A stretch of DNA of 64,000 bases, taken from the NCBI GenBank assembly GCA_032622095.1, contig CP136064.1, positions 192,293,948-192,357,947 of the forward strand. Direction: 5' to 3'. Below the pieces are notes generated by a model, which worked only from the letters and a program-made list of their open reading frames with translations, was not told the DNA's origin and searched no databases. The position numbers and the translations under genes are program-made. Shown piece after piece: positions 24,918 through 36,900 of the stretch (its first letter is position 1; every line of letters begins with the position of its first letter). This DNA comes from Siphonodentalium dalli. Lineage: Eukaryota; Mollusca; Scaphopoda; Gadilida; Siphonodentaliidae.

Positions 24918-25252
24918 GGTTTGGCCGGATAGTCAACCTGCAGACTATTCTATAAGAAATAAGGGGATTTTGTTTATGGTTATCAATAATTGCGCTTAAC
25001 TTTAAGCGCAATTGAAATTACTGAGTTTTTAATAGCACATATTAAGCACAATTGCTGCCCACATAATGTTAAATGAATTGCACTGAATTACAACTAATTA
25101 CGCAGCGCAATTCAATTACACTTTAATAAGTCCAATTATTTAATAAATGTGAAAACGGCCTCCCATAGAATGATACTTGATAGATGTGGTGTCTAAGAGT
25201 AAGACTCTAATAGTCTCTAGCTAATGAAAGTTAAGTTTTGTTGCTTGTTTTT

Positions 25253-26199
25253 CAGGTCGGGCACAGGTGCCAAATGAGCTAAATAGCTCATTTAAGCTCA
25301 TGTAGCTAAATCGAGCTAAATTTTTAATGTGATTTCAGTCGGTTCCTTCAGTTCAACACCTAACACGAAATATCGCAATGCGATTTTAATTTCATTGGGT
25401 AGATCGCACGTGAAGCTTCACAGAAACACCTCCGGCACATCTGATTAAAACAGACGTGGTGCGATCAAAGGCGATTTTATTAACACTTTTATGAGATAGA
25501 TTAATCTTTTTATCGAACTTACGAATTGTGTACATACGGTACAACTGCCGCTTCTGCATATGAATTTACCTGGAATGTATTTCTGAAGGTTAAGACACAA
25601 GGTTGCAACGTCTTGTCTGATTGGATAAACCACTGGCATCCATTTACGAGAAATAGTTTTCCCAAAGTGACTGGACTCCCATTAGGACAGGAAGAAATAC
25701 GGGCGGTCAAGCACGAGCGGTCAATACATTCGTATTCTACTGTATCGCTTACTGTGTTTTCTAGCGAGAGCTAGCACGTTTTGAGTAGCCAATCAAAATG
25801 TTTGTTTCATTTAATCTTGGGATAAGATCAAAGATGTCGTGGCAAAGCTGACATGGCAAGATTTACCGAATGAAAAGTCAACTATAAACTATTTTCTCTT
25901 CCAAATTTTAATAAAAACATATAGGTAAATACTTAAGCAAATGACACTTAAAATATTTCAAGACTGTTGTGAGTAGATGAGCGGTAGATGAGCGCAAGGT
26001 TTTTTTTTTTGTGAAGCTCAATGTTACATCGTACATGTATGTTGATCCAGTAAAATTTAATTCGCAACGCGATCATTCACATTAGGTGTTGAACTGAATG
26101 AACAGACTGAAATGACAGTAAAAATTTTGCTCGATTTAGCTACGTGAGCTCAAATGAGCTACTCTGTACTCAGCTCACTTGGAACCTGTGCCCGACCTG
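25253..26199. mobile_element. 0.95 kb inverted-repeat element (CAGGTCGGGCACAGGT ends)
   Basis: CAGGTCGGGCACAGGT at 25253 and its inverse ending at 26199. The inversion continues imperfectly for about 120 bp (GAGCTCATTT..., AGCTAAATCGAGC, GTTCAACACCTAA). No clear target duplication. Open frames in both directions (25519-25774) overlap and show no recognisable domain. Confidence 0.75.
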
Positions 26200-27189
26200 A
26201 GTTGAGTTATTTATTCATTCAACATATTCAATAGACAATAGACCTGTTTTTTTTCCGCCTTGTCACTTACAAGTGTCAAACTGAGGAAACGAATGGTCTG
26301 ATCTGATGATAATGGTTATCAAAATTACCAATGATGAGAATGACACAGATGATTTGCATTCAGCATTGCGAGATAACTAGAGGAAAAAATATCAGTCTTA
26401 GACTTAGTTTTACCTTCAAAATCAAAGTTTTGAGGTTTTAATGAATTGTCCTGTATTTCCAGGCGAAAGGCAACTAGTGATATGGACATTTATCTAGTGG
26501 CTATTTCAGCGCCTTGGTATTTAACTTGTCGGTTTTCTCATAAACATAGGATAACAATGAATGATAAATTTTCATAACCGGAAGTATAAGGAAATCAAAA
26601 TTAATCTGGTCGGAAGAAATAGAACACCGTTTTAAGCTATATGAACGAACGCAGTCTATAAAATTATTTTCACTTCAGTCTTTCAAAGTTAAATGTAGGA
26701 CAAGTAGGTACCTAATTAAAGAATTCTTAATTTCGTACACAGAAGGATAATTCTGAAACATTGGATTGTATTGCCAAGTTTTAAGAGGTGTAACAGGGTA
26801 TATGATGTATGTATCATGTGACAGTGTATGTTTTGTCCGGCTTGGCTGGAGAAAAAATTTACGGGAAATTATACTTGGCAAGTACTTCCGCGTTCATGGT
26901 AACAGTTTATTTTGCAACTTGAAAAAAGCGAAATTTTCATCATTTTGACTTGAAATGGCAATATATTTTATGATTGAACTATATTTTAGTATTGGTAGAG
27001 TAATTACTTCATCGTTTCGAGGGAATATATTTATTCTTGGATGGATGTGATTCATTTAAAAAATAACCCTCTCCTAATTTCGTTAGCTCTAGACTCTACT
27101 AGTACAGTAGTAGTCTCTAGCCCATGGGCACACACTAAAAGTTGTAGTCCGAGTCTGAATCGGGGAAAAGTTGTAGTTTGGAGTTTCAA

Positions 27190-27420
27190 TATAACAATAA
27201 CATGATTTTGGAGGGCATTATGGTTTATTAATTATTAACAGCCCGAGGGTCTATTAATTCGTCTCGGGCCGTTAATACTAATAGGCCAGACTCCCAGTCC
27301 CATAGCCTGGCATAGGGCTGTTAATAATTCATGAAGGGCCTTAAATTGGCTTAATAAAACTGTAACGCCCGATAATATCATGTTATTACTATTATTACCA
27401 CTGACATGTACTGTTATTTG
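27190..27420 (+). repeat. Repeat paired with 34705-34895
   Basis: Both contain ATTATGGTTTA or TTATGGTTTAATATTAA, GGGCCGTTAAT/GGGCTGCTAAT-type units, and TCATGTTATTACTATTATTA / TCACGTTATTACTATTATTA. Dispersed copies of one family on either side of the ankyrin gene start. Confidence 0.6.
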
Positions 27421-28347
27421 AGGCCAAAAATTGTACAGAAGCAATAAATTACCTACCATTTCTGTTCCATTTCACAAACAATATATAAGAACACCACTCT
27501 GAGGTGACTGCATGTTGCATGCCTGCACAACTGTCGAACTGAACACATCGGGTGAACTAAGCTGCTTGCACCCCTCAGTCCAAGAAGCAAGCCTTCACTC
27601 CAAAATGAGATTTCACAAACTTAATAGATGTATTCAGTTTATTGGGAACCTATATATTTTCTCATCTGCTTATTTCTGATAAAATATTTCTGATAACCAT
27701 GGTGACTGCAGTCCCTCAAGTGATCAGAACTGTATGGGGTGTCTATATATAATATAAACATGAAAATAGGATACATATTCGAGGTGGAGTCCAAAACCAT
27801 TTTCCCCAAACCGGATGCGGGCCGCGGGCGTTAATGAAAATTTGTTTCAGTAATTATGATGTTTTAACGACCTGGAAAACTATGTTAATATATATACCGT
27901 ACCAGAGAACGTCAGGTAAAGCATGGTAATAATTTCGCTTATTGTCGTTAATATATATCCAAACAAAATTATTTTGGTTTGTGATAAACTATGCTAATTA
28001 CAAATAAAAGAAATTAAGGGGGAGGTCAAGACTCAAGTGACCAATTTTGAATGGGGATTTCCATGTAAATCTCCGGGAGCAAAAGTTATGTATGAAGCAG
28101 TTGTTCAGAAACTAAAGCAGGCATATTGTTGAACAGTCATAATATTTTAACTGGCAGGTGCACTAGGAAAATTATAATATTTAGCAATAAATAAATTTTT
28201 GAGAATTTTTTTCTGGAATTACATATGTACATCACATGACCTACCTTGGAAAAATCAACATAAAATTCAAAAATATATACACCAACTTTCAAAATTGGTC
28301 ACTTGACCTCGATCCCCCATAAAAAGATAATTTGTAAGTCTTATACA

Positions 28348-28460
28348 GATAGATAGATAGTTTTATTTGGTTTAATGTAAAAAATACAGATTTACAAAAG
28401 GTAACATACTAGTAGCAAATGCTGTGTTGTATTACAATGTGGTTGTTTACAGTATTTGAT
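28348..28460 (-). repeat. Retroposon 3'-end-like fragment with (CTAT)n
   Basis: On the minus strand, TACATTAAACCAAATAAAAC is followed by TATCTATCTATCTG, resembling the tetranucleotide tail of CR1/L2-type retroposons. No reverse transcriptase segment was recognised upstream. Confidence 0.35.
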
Positions 28461-29763
28461 ATTAAGATACAATAAAAATCTAAATCGTGTCAGTCATTTA
28501 TATGAATGTTTGGAATCCAGTTTGATGAAACATATAGCTGTTTTATTAAAGTGGTCATGAAGTGTAAAAAGACTCTCCCATCGCACCAACGATACCATTG
28601 AAAAGTCTCCCATAAATGGGTAGACTTATTTCCACAATGGCCTCAGGTTAATAGCTCATATACATTTTTTTCCCCAAGGGATCGAGTCCAGGGACCCACA
28701 CCAATTAATAATAAACATTTAAAACTATTAACAATGCATACAAATGGTGTATTAAATGTAAATATGTGTAGTAGCACACTAAAATCATAAAAAGTACCAA
28801 GAATAAATGGAAAACCCAAACAAAACCACTCCACTTATAAACACAAATTAATATGAAATACAACATTATATATTCCTGTGGTTGGTGGTTCGAATACCTG
28901 TATTACCATCCAAAATGCTGAATAATTAAGTACAGATCAATGAAGCTTTGCCCTCACTTAAGATGTAATGCTAATCTATTAATTTTTTAATAAAATATAT
29001 AATCAAAATAATCTATATTTCTCACACGGTACAAATGACCAATTAAAATTGGTACGAATTGACCAAACAATTGGTAAGAAACATCCTGGAAGATACAAAA
29101 TGTCATGGTTGGAAAAACTGTTTTAGAATGTCTTAAAACCATGTATAATAGTCTCAGATAAAATATAATATTGACAATATGCTACTAAGTGAAGGGATTT
29201 TTAGAATTTTTTATACTCAGTTATGTACTGTAGGGATGCGGACCGGTGGTCCGGTCCACTAACAAGGTGGTCCTGTTTGGTCCAGCCACTACTCTGCAGT
29301 CTAGTTCTCATGCCTGGACTAGTCCAAAGCAGTCTGGTCCATCTTTACATTTATATGAATAAATTGCTTCGTTTAGCAAATAGGGCAACATAAAACTTGA
29401 AAATCAAGTCCACAGCATTGAAATTAGGTTCATTTAAATCATGTCTGTAGTTCACACTGTCTTGTTACTAGAACATATAATTGTCATACTGCAATAGTTC
29501 CCAGTCTGACTATAATTGGAATAGTTGTACCCCTTATTTCTCACAAGCGTTGTTGAAAACTTATCTTCAATTGCAGTCGAAATAGCAACATACTCAGTCC
29601 TTATGTTAATATAATATTGGGTTGTGTTTGTTGTGTCTGTTATCGACATCAACAGCATGGTGTTTCTAATTTATTATGTATCTTAGACTAATATTGGTAC
29701 CTCCATACTATATACTGACAGTCTGACAAGGTATATATCTCATTATGAAATGTGCATGCAATT

Positions 29764-30113
29764 TAAAGGGGTACTGTACCCCAAATCTGGCCATTTATGG
29801 GACCATCTACTTTAATACTCAATAGAATATATGTAACAAATGAATGAATTTGAGACATGGGTTGTGCAAAATACACTCATGTGCTCTCTGAACGATGCAA
29901 TCAACATGGTAATTATACTGAAAATGAATTTATGGCTGGAGTCATAAAATCATATTCATTATAATTATCAAGTTGTTTGCATCGTTCGGAGAGCCATTAG
30001 TGTATTTTGCACTCATCCATGGCTCAAATTCATTCATTTGTTACATATATTCTGTTGAGTATAAAAGGAGATTGTCCCATAAATGGCTGGATTTAGGGTA
30101 CAGTACCCCTTTA
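29764..30113. mobile_element. Fold-back MITE (TAAAGGGGTACTGTACCCC ends)
   Basis: TAAAGGGGTACTGTACCCC and its inverse, with long complementary arms (GCCATTTATGGGA, TATATGTAACAAATGAATGA, GTGCAAAATACACT, GAACGATGCAA). Almost the whole 350 bp folds back. Confidence 0.8.
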
Positions 30114-30273
30114 AAGCGATGATTTTGAGGTTTTCAATTTTTTAAAGATAGGGCCTATAGTCCTACACTTGACATGTAGCAATTAAAGTCCAACCATGCA
30201 CACTATGGTGACATTGTTCACTTTAATCAGCACATCTACCTGTCAATTTTTTAACAACAATAACAGATTAATC

Positions 30274-30616
30274 CAGGGGCGCCGGAAGAGGGGGGGGGGG
30301 GGGGGCGAGCGGGGGCAGCACTTGCCCTTTTTCTGGAGACAGAAAATGCTCTTTGTGTGTTTAATCTCGTGTTTTTATAGCAAAATGTGACTTTTTTGGT
30401 CCAAATACCACCAATTTCACAAGGAAAATTAATTTTTTGTCAATTTTATCACAAAACGGCCATAAAAACCGACAAATACCATTAAAATAGGGATTTTTGC
30501 CACAATGAATTTATGGTTAGTTTCCCGAGTTTGCAGAGAAAATGACCTTTTTTGCGGAAAAGTACCCTTTTTGTAGGCTCTGCCCCCCCTGCCCTTGGAT
30601 GCTTCCGGCGCCCCTG
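30274..30616. mobile_element. hAT-type MITE with exact 8-bp target duplication
   Basis: CAGGGGCGCCGGAAG / CTTCCGGCGCCCCTG ends, flanked on both sides by GATTAATC (30266-30273 and 30617-30624). The interior has a G-rich tract and CTCTTTGTGT/inverse-like sequence, but no gene. Confidence 0.9.
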
Positions 30617-30968
30617 GATTAATCAACCCTCTCTGAAAATAAGATATAGGCACAATGTTTCATTTCCGATTTCATCCGATACCCATTACCCAAGCTAGGG
30701 TGAAAGTGGACCAGACCGGAAAGTACCAGACTGGGGAGGTTGGACAAGTCCAAGGTGATCCGTTCCACATCCCTAATGTACTGGTGTGTCAATACAGCAG
30801 ACTAAATGAAGCACAGCCAATGCTAACGAATTAGGTTATAGATGTTCTGGATTTCAGAACTTCTGTGAGCACCTTGTTTTAATTTGTCTCTAATATCTGT
30901 TCACAGCACAGCTGAAGATGGGCTAGTTTTATGATATAAAAGAAGCTCCAAATAAGGGGTTAGTAATC

Positions 30969-30998
30969 ATGGCCGGAGAAATGGTACAGCTTTCTGAG
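30969..30998 (+). CDS. Ankyrin gene exon 1 (start codon)
   Basis: ATGGCCGGAGAAATG... encodes MAGEMVQLSE, followed by donor GAG|GTATGT. The upstream sequence is AT-rich with several stops, consistent with a 5' UTR. The start is inferred. Confidence 0.65.
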
Positions 30999-33900
30999 GT
31001 ATGTATTTGTAAGCATTCATTACTTATGTAACAACAAATGGATCAGTCATGGGGGTAATAGTTTTTTTTTCCGTTTTTTTTATTTTGGGCTTTTTTATTC
31101 ATGTTTATACTGTGTCTCTGCCATGTATCAAACTAATTTTTGTACAATAACTACAATATATTTCATTTTATCATTTAATACCAAACAGCTATCATGCACC
31201 TGCGTGGTAAACATCACCAAGATGGTGAGTCACAGACGAGCGAGAGATATCTCGACTCTGGTTTATCTGATTAAAAAATAGACTTAACCCTTTGAACCCG
31301 TAACACCGATATTTAGGTGCAAACGAACCGTGACTATATCCCGTAACACCGATATTTCGGTGCAGCGACGACATGATTCGGTAGCAAATTTATATATAGT
31401 ATAACGAGCGTCAGACCCACTGATTTATATTTAAATTTCCCCCACACATGTCAGCGGCGCCCATGGTGCATATGAAATGGTTGACCGCTAGTATCGGGTA
31501 GAAATATATGCGCATGCGCATAGCATATAATCTGCAAAAACATACGATGTTTTAAGCGAACTGTGCCGCTATATTTACGGCATATAATTTCGTGTTCCCC
31601 GTGTGTGTACAGAACAGACATAATTTAGACACACAATTTCAGTTTAAATTACCCTCGCGTATATTAACCAGTGTTCTGCTACATATGGGGAAGGGTCTAT
31701 CGCATATGAAGTTGATTTATTCGCGCATGCGCAGACTAGCGCAATGACAAATAAATGGTTTATAACGTACTTATACATGACCTACCCACTAATATATATA
31801 TTTAAATTGGCCCATTGAAGTCAGCGCTGGCAAAGGTGTCTATGTGGATTGGCTGCCCGCTAGAAACGGCTAGGAAAATATGCGCATGGGTATGGCAAGC
31901 CGTTTTAACATTTTCGATTGATTTAGACTTAAGTCCAATTATTTGGACTTAAGTCCAAATAATTGGACTTAAGTCAAAATAATTGGACTTAAGTCCAAAT
32001 AGCGAATTGGACTTAAGTCCAAATACCACATAATTGTGAATTCGGCGAGGAATTGGACTTAAGTCCAATTGATTTGGACTTAAGTCCAAATACCGATATT
32101 TTCATCTATTTGGACTTAAGTCCAATTCCTCGCCGAATTCACAATTATGTGGTATTTGGACTTAAGTACAATTCATTTGGACTTAAGTCCAATTCATCTG
32201 TATAAGAAACACCCCCATCAGATATTAAGCAGGTCTGGTTTTGCTCATAGGGCGGAGTTGTGGGAAAATGGCCGTTTACATTTCTGTTCTTCATAATTGT
32301 CACAACATTGTTTCAACTGCGTTGATTTCCCAAACTATCGTCAAAGCACTCTTTCATGTTTGTCAAAACTCGCTTTCGTGTCTGTCAAAACATTACATCG
32401 ACTGAGTTGACATCGCTTGAGGTGGCCTCACTGACCATGCTTCACTGATCAGTCAAAGCATTCTTTGATGTCTGCATTTTATTAGTATGGTGGGTAAATG
32501 TCCGGTGGGTAATTGTCCGGGTGGGGAAAGGGGAGTCACTCTAATCTATTGTTTTGGCATAATTCGACTTTCGAGTACACCCTTATTACATTGACTTTGA
32601 AAATCGAGCAAATTATACAAATAAGACACTTAATAAATGCAATAAACGAAACTGCGTGTAGCCTACACTACATGCTGTCAAATAACAATTGAATCAAGTC
32701 GTGAATTAATTTTACTTCATTCATTCATGCAGTTAGCATTTATTAAGATGCCAATTCGGATTCGAAACATTTTCAATCTCGGCATGCCGAAAACAAGCCA
32801 CGTGGCAAAGGGGATGTACGGAGTTAGTCTTGGAGTCAGGAATGCCCTGGTTAGTACGGAGTTTGACTGTCAATCAAAACTTGCAGGAATATACCATTAC
32901 AAAGAAGGGGACTATCGTTTCAAACCAGATGAATTGGACTTAAGTCCAAATGAATTGGACTTAAGTCCAAATCAATTCACTAATTCGACTTAAGTCCAAA
33001 TAATTGGACTTAAGTCCAAATAATTGGACTTAAGTCAAATTATTGGACTTAAGTCCAATTATTAAGTCCAATTGATTTGGACTTACGTCCAAATCAATTC
33101 GCTAATTGGACTTAAGTCCAATTATTTGGACTTAAGTCCAAATAATTGGACTTAAGTCCAAATAATTGGACTTAAGTACAAATAATTGGACTTAAGTCTA
33201 AATCAATCAAAAATGTGAAAACGGCTTGCCATACATGGGCGCAGGCTATAATTCATTTTTAAAAATGCGTTTAAGTGAAATGTGGCGCTATATATGACAT
33301 TTTGTTGCATTTTTCACATGTTAGTACAGTAGACACAATCTAGACAGCTTACTTGAACAATGGGGCCACGATATTTTACGGGAAATTACGTTGTTTCTGG
33401 TCTCTGTAATATCAGTCTCTGTTGTTCCACATGCAGCAAAAAGTCTATCGCATATCAAGTTGACTTACTCGCGCATGGTCAGGTATATCTTAATTTCACA
33501 TTAGGATATTGGTTGCATCGAAACGCAATTCGCTGATGTATAATTACAACGTTATAAGCTAGAATTCGTTTATCCTGCAAATTTCGGTTATTTGCCTAGT
33601 AACCGTTTCTAAGGCGAGATCGGGTGGCAAAGTCTCCCGGTCTTACAATGATCAGTGGTCCGTGCATGCATATATCATGCCTGCACAGTTTCAGGTAGGT
33701 GTCCCCTTTCAACATAAGCAACACTGTCTAAATTAAGGCAAAACATACCACTGAATGGTTAGTGCAATTATGTCATTCGATCAGTTGTGGTATTTGCTTA
33801 GCAACCGTTGCTATCCTTAAATGGGATATTTGGTTCACTATTCTGGTCGGGTATATCTCAAATTTCACGTTAGGGTAGTACCTGCATCAGAAACGCAATC

Positions 33901-36900
33901 ACTGAGGTTGAATTACGACGCTATAAGCTATATTTACATTTTCCAGTCAATTCCGGGTAGTTGCCTAGCAACCGTTACCAAGGAGTTGCCGCGAGGCAAA
34001 GTCTCGCTATCTTATAATGATCGCTGATCCATGGGGGACAAACCTGTAAAGTTTCAGACCGGTTTCGCAATTTGAACATAATCAACACCATGCTACTAGA
34101 CACTGTCTAATTTAAGCGGACATACCACTGGGAGCCCCGGGTCAGGGTGTCGATCACTGTGGGGCGCCAGGGTTCAAAGGGTTAACATGGAATCAATATT
34201 TAATGTCAAATGAACTTTACATGTACAAAGCTAAATTATACCCACTTTTTAAAGTTATTCCAGAGGTGGCTAAAGACGATTCACAATGTTCGGAAATGAT
34301 TGAATGAGTGATTTTGCTGGAAATTAGCTCTAGATGCAGAATTCACTGAAGATGCCATTGTCCAACATATACATGCACATGCAGCTCCCTCTGTAGAATT
34401 GCACATGTATATTTCATACATTTCGCATTGCTATCTGGAAAGACATTTATATTCTAATTGGGTATGCTCCTTCTATAATAGAACAATATTTTGAAAATGT
34501 ACCAATAGAAAAAAATGGACAGGAATATAAGAACAGTACCAAGAATAATGCGTATATATTCTTCTACATTTTCAGTCAAAAATAGGACAAGCTATTAAGG
34601 ATGGCGATCCCAGGGGATTGAAACAATTGATAGCCTCTCATGAAAATGTTCAGTTCAAAGACAGGGTAATGTAATTTTGTTTTCATTATATTTAATATAC
34701 CAATGACATGATTTCGAATGGCGTTATGGTTTAATATTAACGGCCTGATAAGAATGATTAAGAGCCTGAGGGCCTTTAAGCAGCCCGAGACGCAGTTAAG
34801 GGCTGCTAATAGGCCTGAAGGCTGTTAATTATTCCTGGACGGACGTTAATAAACCATGATGCTGACAAAATCACGTTATTACTATTATTACCACTCCATC
34901 CTCACGTGATAGGTGACTTAACTGGCAGTGGGCACCAGGCTTTAATGAAAACAAAGATTCCAGTCAACTTCGCCTTAAAATTATGGAATATTATCATGTG
35001 TGTAAATACAGTTAATCTACTAGAGAATGTCCTCTAAAGTGGTAATAATTGTTGTTAATGATATCACATTCACCAGATCGTTAATACTGTTGTCCAATGC
35101 ATAGATCTTACCTCACTGCTATCTAGTTTACAGCTAGTTTATTTTCCTCTGAATACATTGTTTGATCATAATGGTTCTTACTAACTTGCTGCAAGATGTA
35201 TTAAGCACTCAATAAACTTGTGTGGTGTTGTTCCATATTGTATCTGTATTATGTGTGTATCTTGATCAACTGGCATCTGATTTGATAGAGTCATTTCTTC
35301 TAACAGTGATTGTTATATTGGTGATGGGATTAGCAGTCTTAGAGACTAGTCTTGTCAGGTCAATGTTGCTGTTTGGTCCATATATTAGGAAATTTTAATA
35401 ATCCTGTTGCCTGCGTGCAAAGCTATAAGACAATAATTGTGTTGTCAAGCTGAAATGGATGGATGAATCCGATGGTCATGGAATAACACTCATATGACTT
35501 AATTGGTGCAGCTATTGAATACCTGCATGAAAAACACACAAGCTTTATACATCTTGTCACTGATTACAAACCCAAAATATCCTGTATTTTTAGAAGGGGA
35601 ATACATATCTCCATTATGTGGCTACAATGTACAGACCTTATGTTCTACAAATACTCGTTGATGCTGGAGTTAAAATTAATGCTCAAAACAAGGTTAGTCT
35701 TTTTTGTTTATTATCTTTTTACATGTTACAAATAGGACATGTACTAGTGTCTAGTTCCAACCGTCATTGGTGGTTGGTTGATAGTTGAAATTTGTTGAAG
35801 ATGACTTTGTCGACAGTGCGATAATATACATCTGTGAATACATGTTTTCATTTTTAAGATGCCAATTCCAATTTGGCCCCCCAAAATTTGTATTTCTTCA
35901 TTTGCTTTACCTGAAAATAGTAATATTGAAACTATGAGGCCATTATTAAAGGTGAGTTCTTGATGTTCTGATATCGACTTTTAATAAAGACAGTTTTATC
36001 TGATTTTGAATTTTGCTCAGGTGCCCAAAAATAAAATTCTCACCAGATTAATGTGGATGTTCTTGTGTGATATTATTGATGCCTACATGTTACAAATGTT
36101 GAATGCAATTCATTTTCTTATTTAATTCAGCTTGCAAGCATAAAGTTAACTTTATAGCACATTTTGACTAATTTTATGTTAAATCTGATAGGGCATCTTT
36201 AATTATTATTATTTGAATGACTTTCAGCATGGAAACACTGCTCTGCATGTGACTGCTCTGAGAGATGACTGCCGTCATGTAGGAGATCTCCTTGCATGTG
36301 GAACAGACCCATCACTCTGTGATAAGGTCGGTATTTATCTAATGATAAATGTATGTTGTGATAAATGTGATTGTTCTCATTTGCCTCAAACAGCCTTTGA
36401 CCATATATTTGAATCTACATTATTATCTGAAGATTTCCTACAAGTGAATGAATGGGATTCTTATAGTTTCTGCACTTCTATCATCAAAATACACTTCCAA
36501 CTAAATAATAGACCCCTCCAACTAATACTTGTTTAACTGAATGAGAGAATCCATATTTAATAATGGCAGGTTTGACCACATCGTTTTCAGAAGATTGATT
36601 ATTATATATAGTTCTCATTCAAATTATGCATTTTGAATTTTTCAAAGTGGATTGATATGAGGAAATTTTATTACTTTTGATGCCTTCTTCTGTTATGACA
36701 AATTTTGTGTACACATTTTAAAAACTATCTTTTTAGGATGGAAAGACTGCTTATGATATCAGATCTAAGAATAAATTCTGGAACGATATATACAGCAAGT
36801 ATGAGGTAAATAAATCAAACCCAGATTACATCCACATTCTGGTGCCATTCTGGAAACATTGCTACTGACGACAAATGATTTCTATATAAATGATTTGTTT

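Larger units (their letters stand above)
21400..25240. other. Region above BRAP exon a; no coding exon recognised
   Basis: Should contain or precede the missing first BRAP exon. Only repeat fragments and short unsupported frames were seen. A minus frame at 21475-21663 has no similarity to the BRAP N-terminus. Confidence 0.45.
26220..29740. other. Intergenic region between the two divergent genes
   Basis: Apart from the repeats at 27190 and 28348, nothing recognisable. Probably includes the promoters of one or both genes, but no clear core element stands out. Confidence 0.4.
31890..33230. repeat. Inner inverted-repeat module bounding both arrays
   Basis: ATGGGTATGGCAAGCCGTTT at the left faces AAACGGCTTGCCATACATGG at the right. 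The inversion continues through GATTGATTTAGACTTAAGTC. Unique sequence (32210-32930) lies between the arrays, including an 88-codon open frame whose end runs into array B. Confidence 0.7.
31288..34181. mobile_element. 2.9 kb TTAA-flanked element with palindrome arrays
   Basis: TTAA on both sides and perfect 12-bp inverted ends CCCTTTGAACCC / GGGTTCAAAGGG, as in piggyBac-type elements. Contains an inner inverted-repeat module (31890-33230), two TTGGACTTAAGTCCAA arrays, and degenerate direct repeats on the right (33480-33720 against 33830-34060). No transposase frame was recognised. Lies in intron 1 of the ankyrin gene. Confidence 0.7.

Noticed and set aside
25519-25774. Opposing frames of 63 and 82 codons as possible first BRAP exon or a gene
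   Set aside because: They sit inside an inverted-repeat element, overlap each other, and resemble neither the BRAP N-terminus nor a known domain.
32727-32993. 88-codon plus-strand frame
   Set aside because: Its last third is translated palindrome array (repeated ELDLSPN); no domain in the rest.
31921-33210. CRISPR-like array of regular repeats
   Set aside because: Repeats are perfect palindromes with short, non-unique AT-rich spacers, in a spliced eukaryotic genome, with no cas genes.
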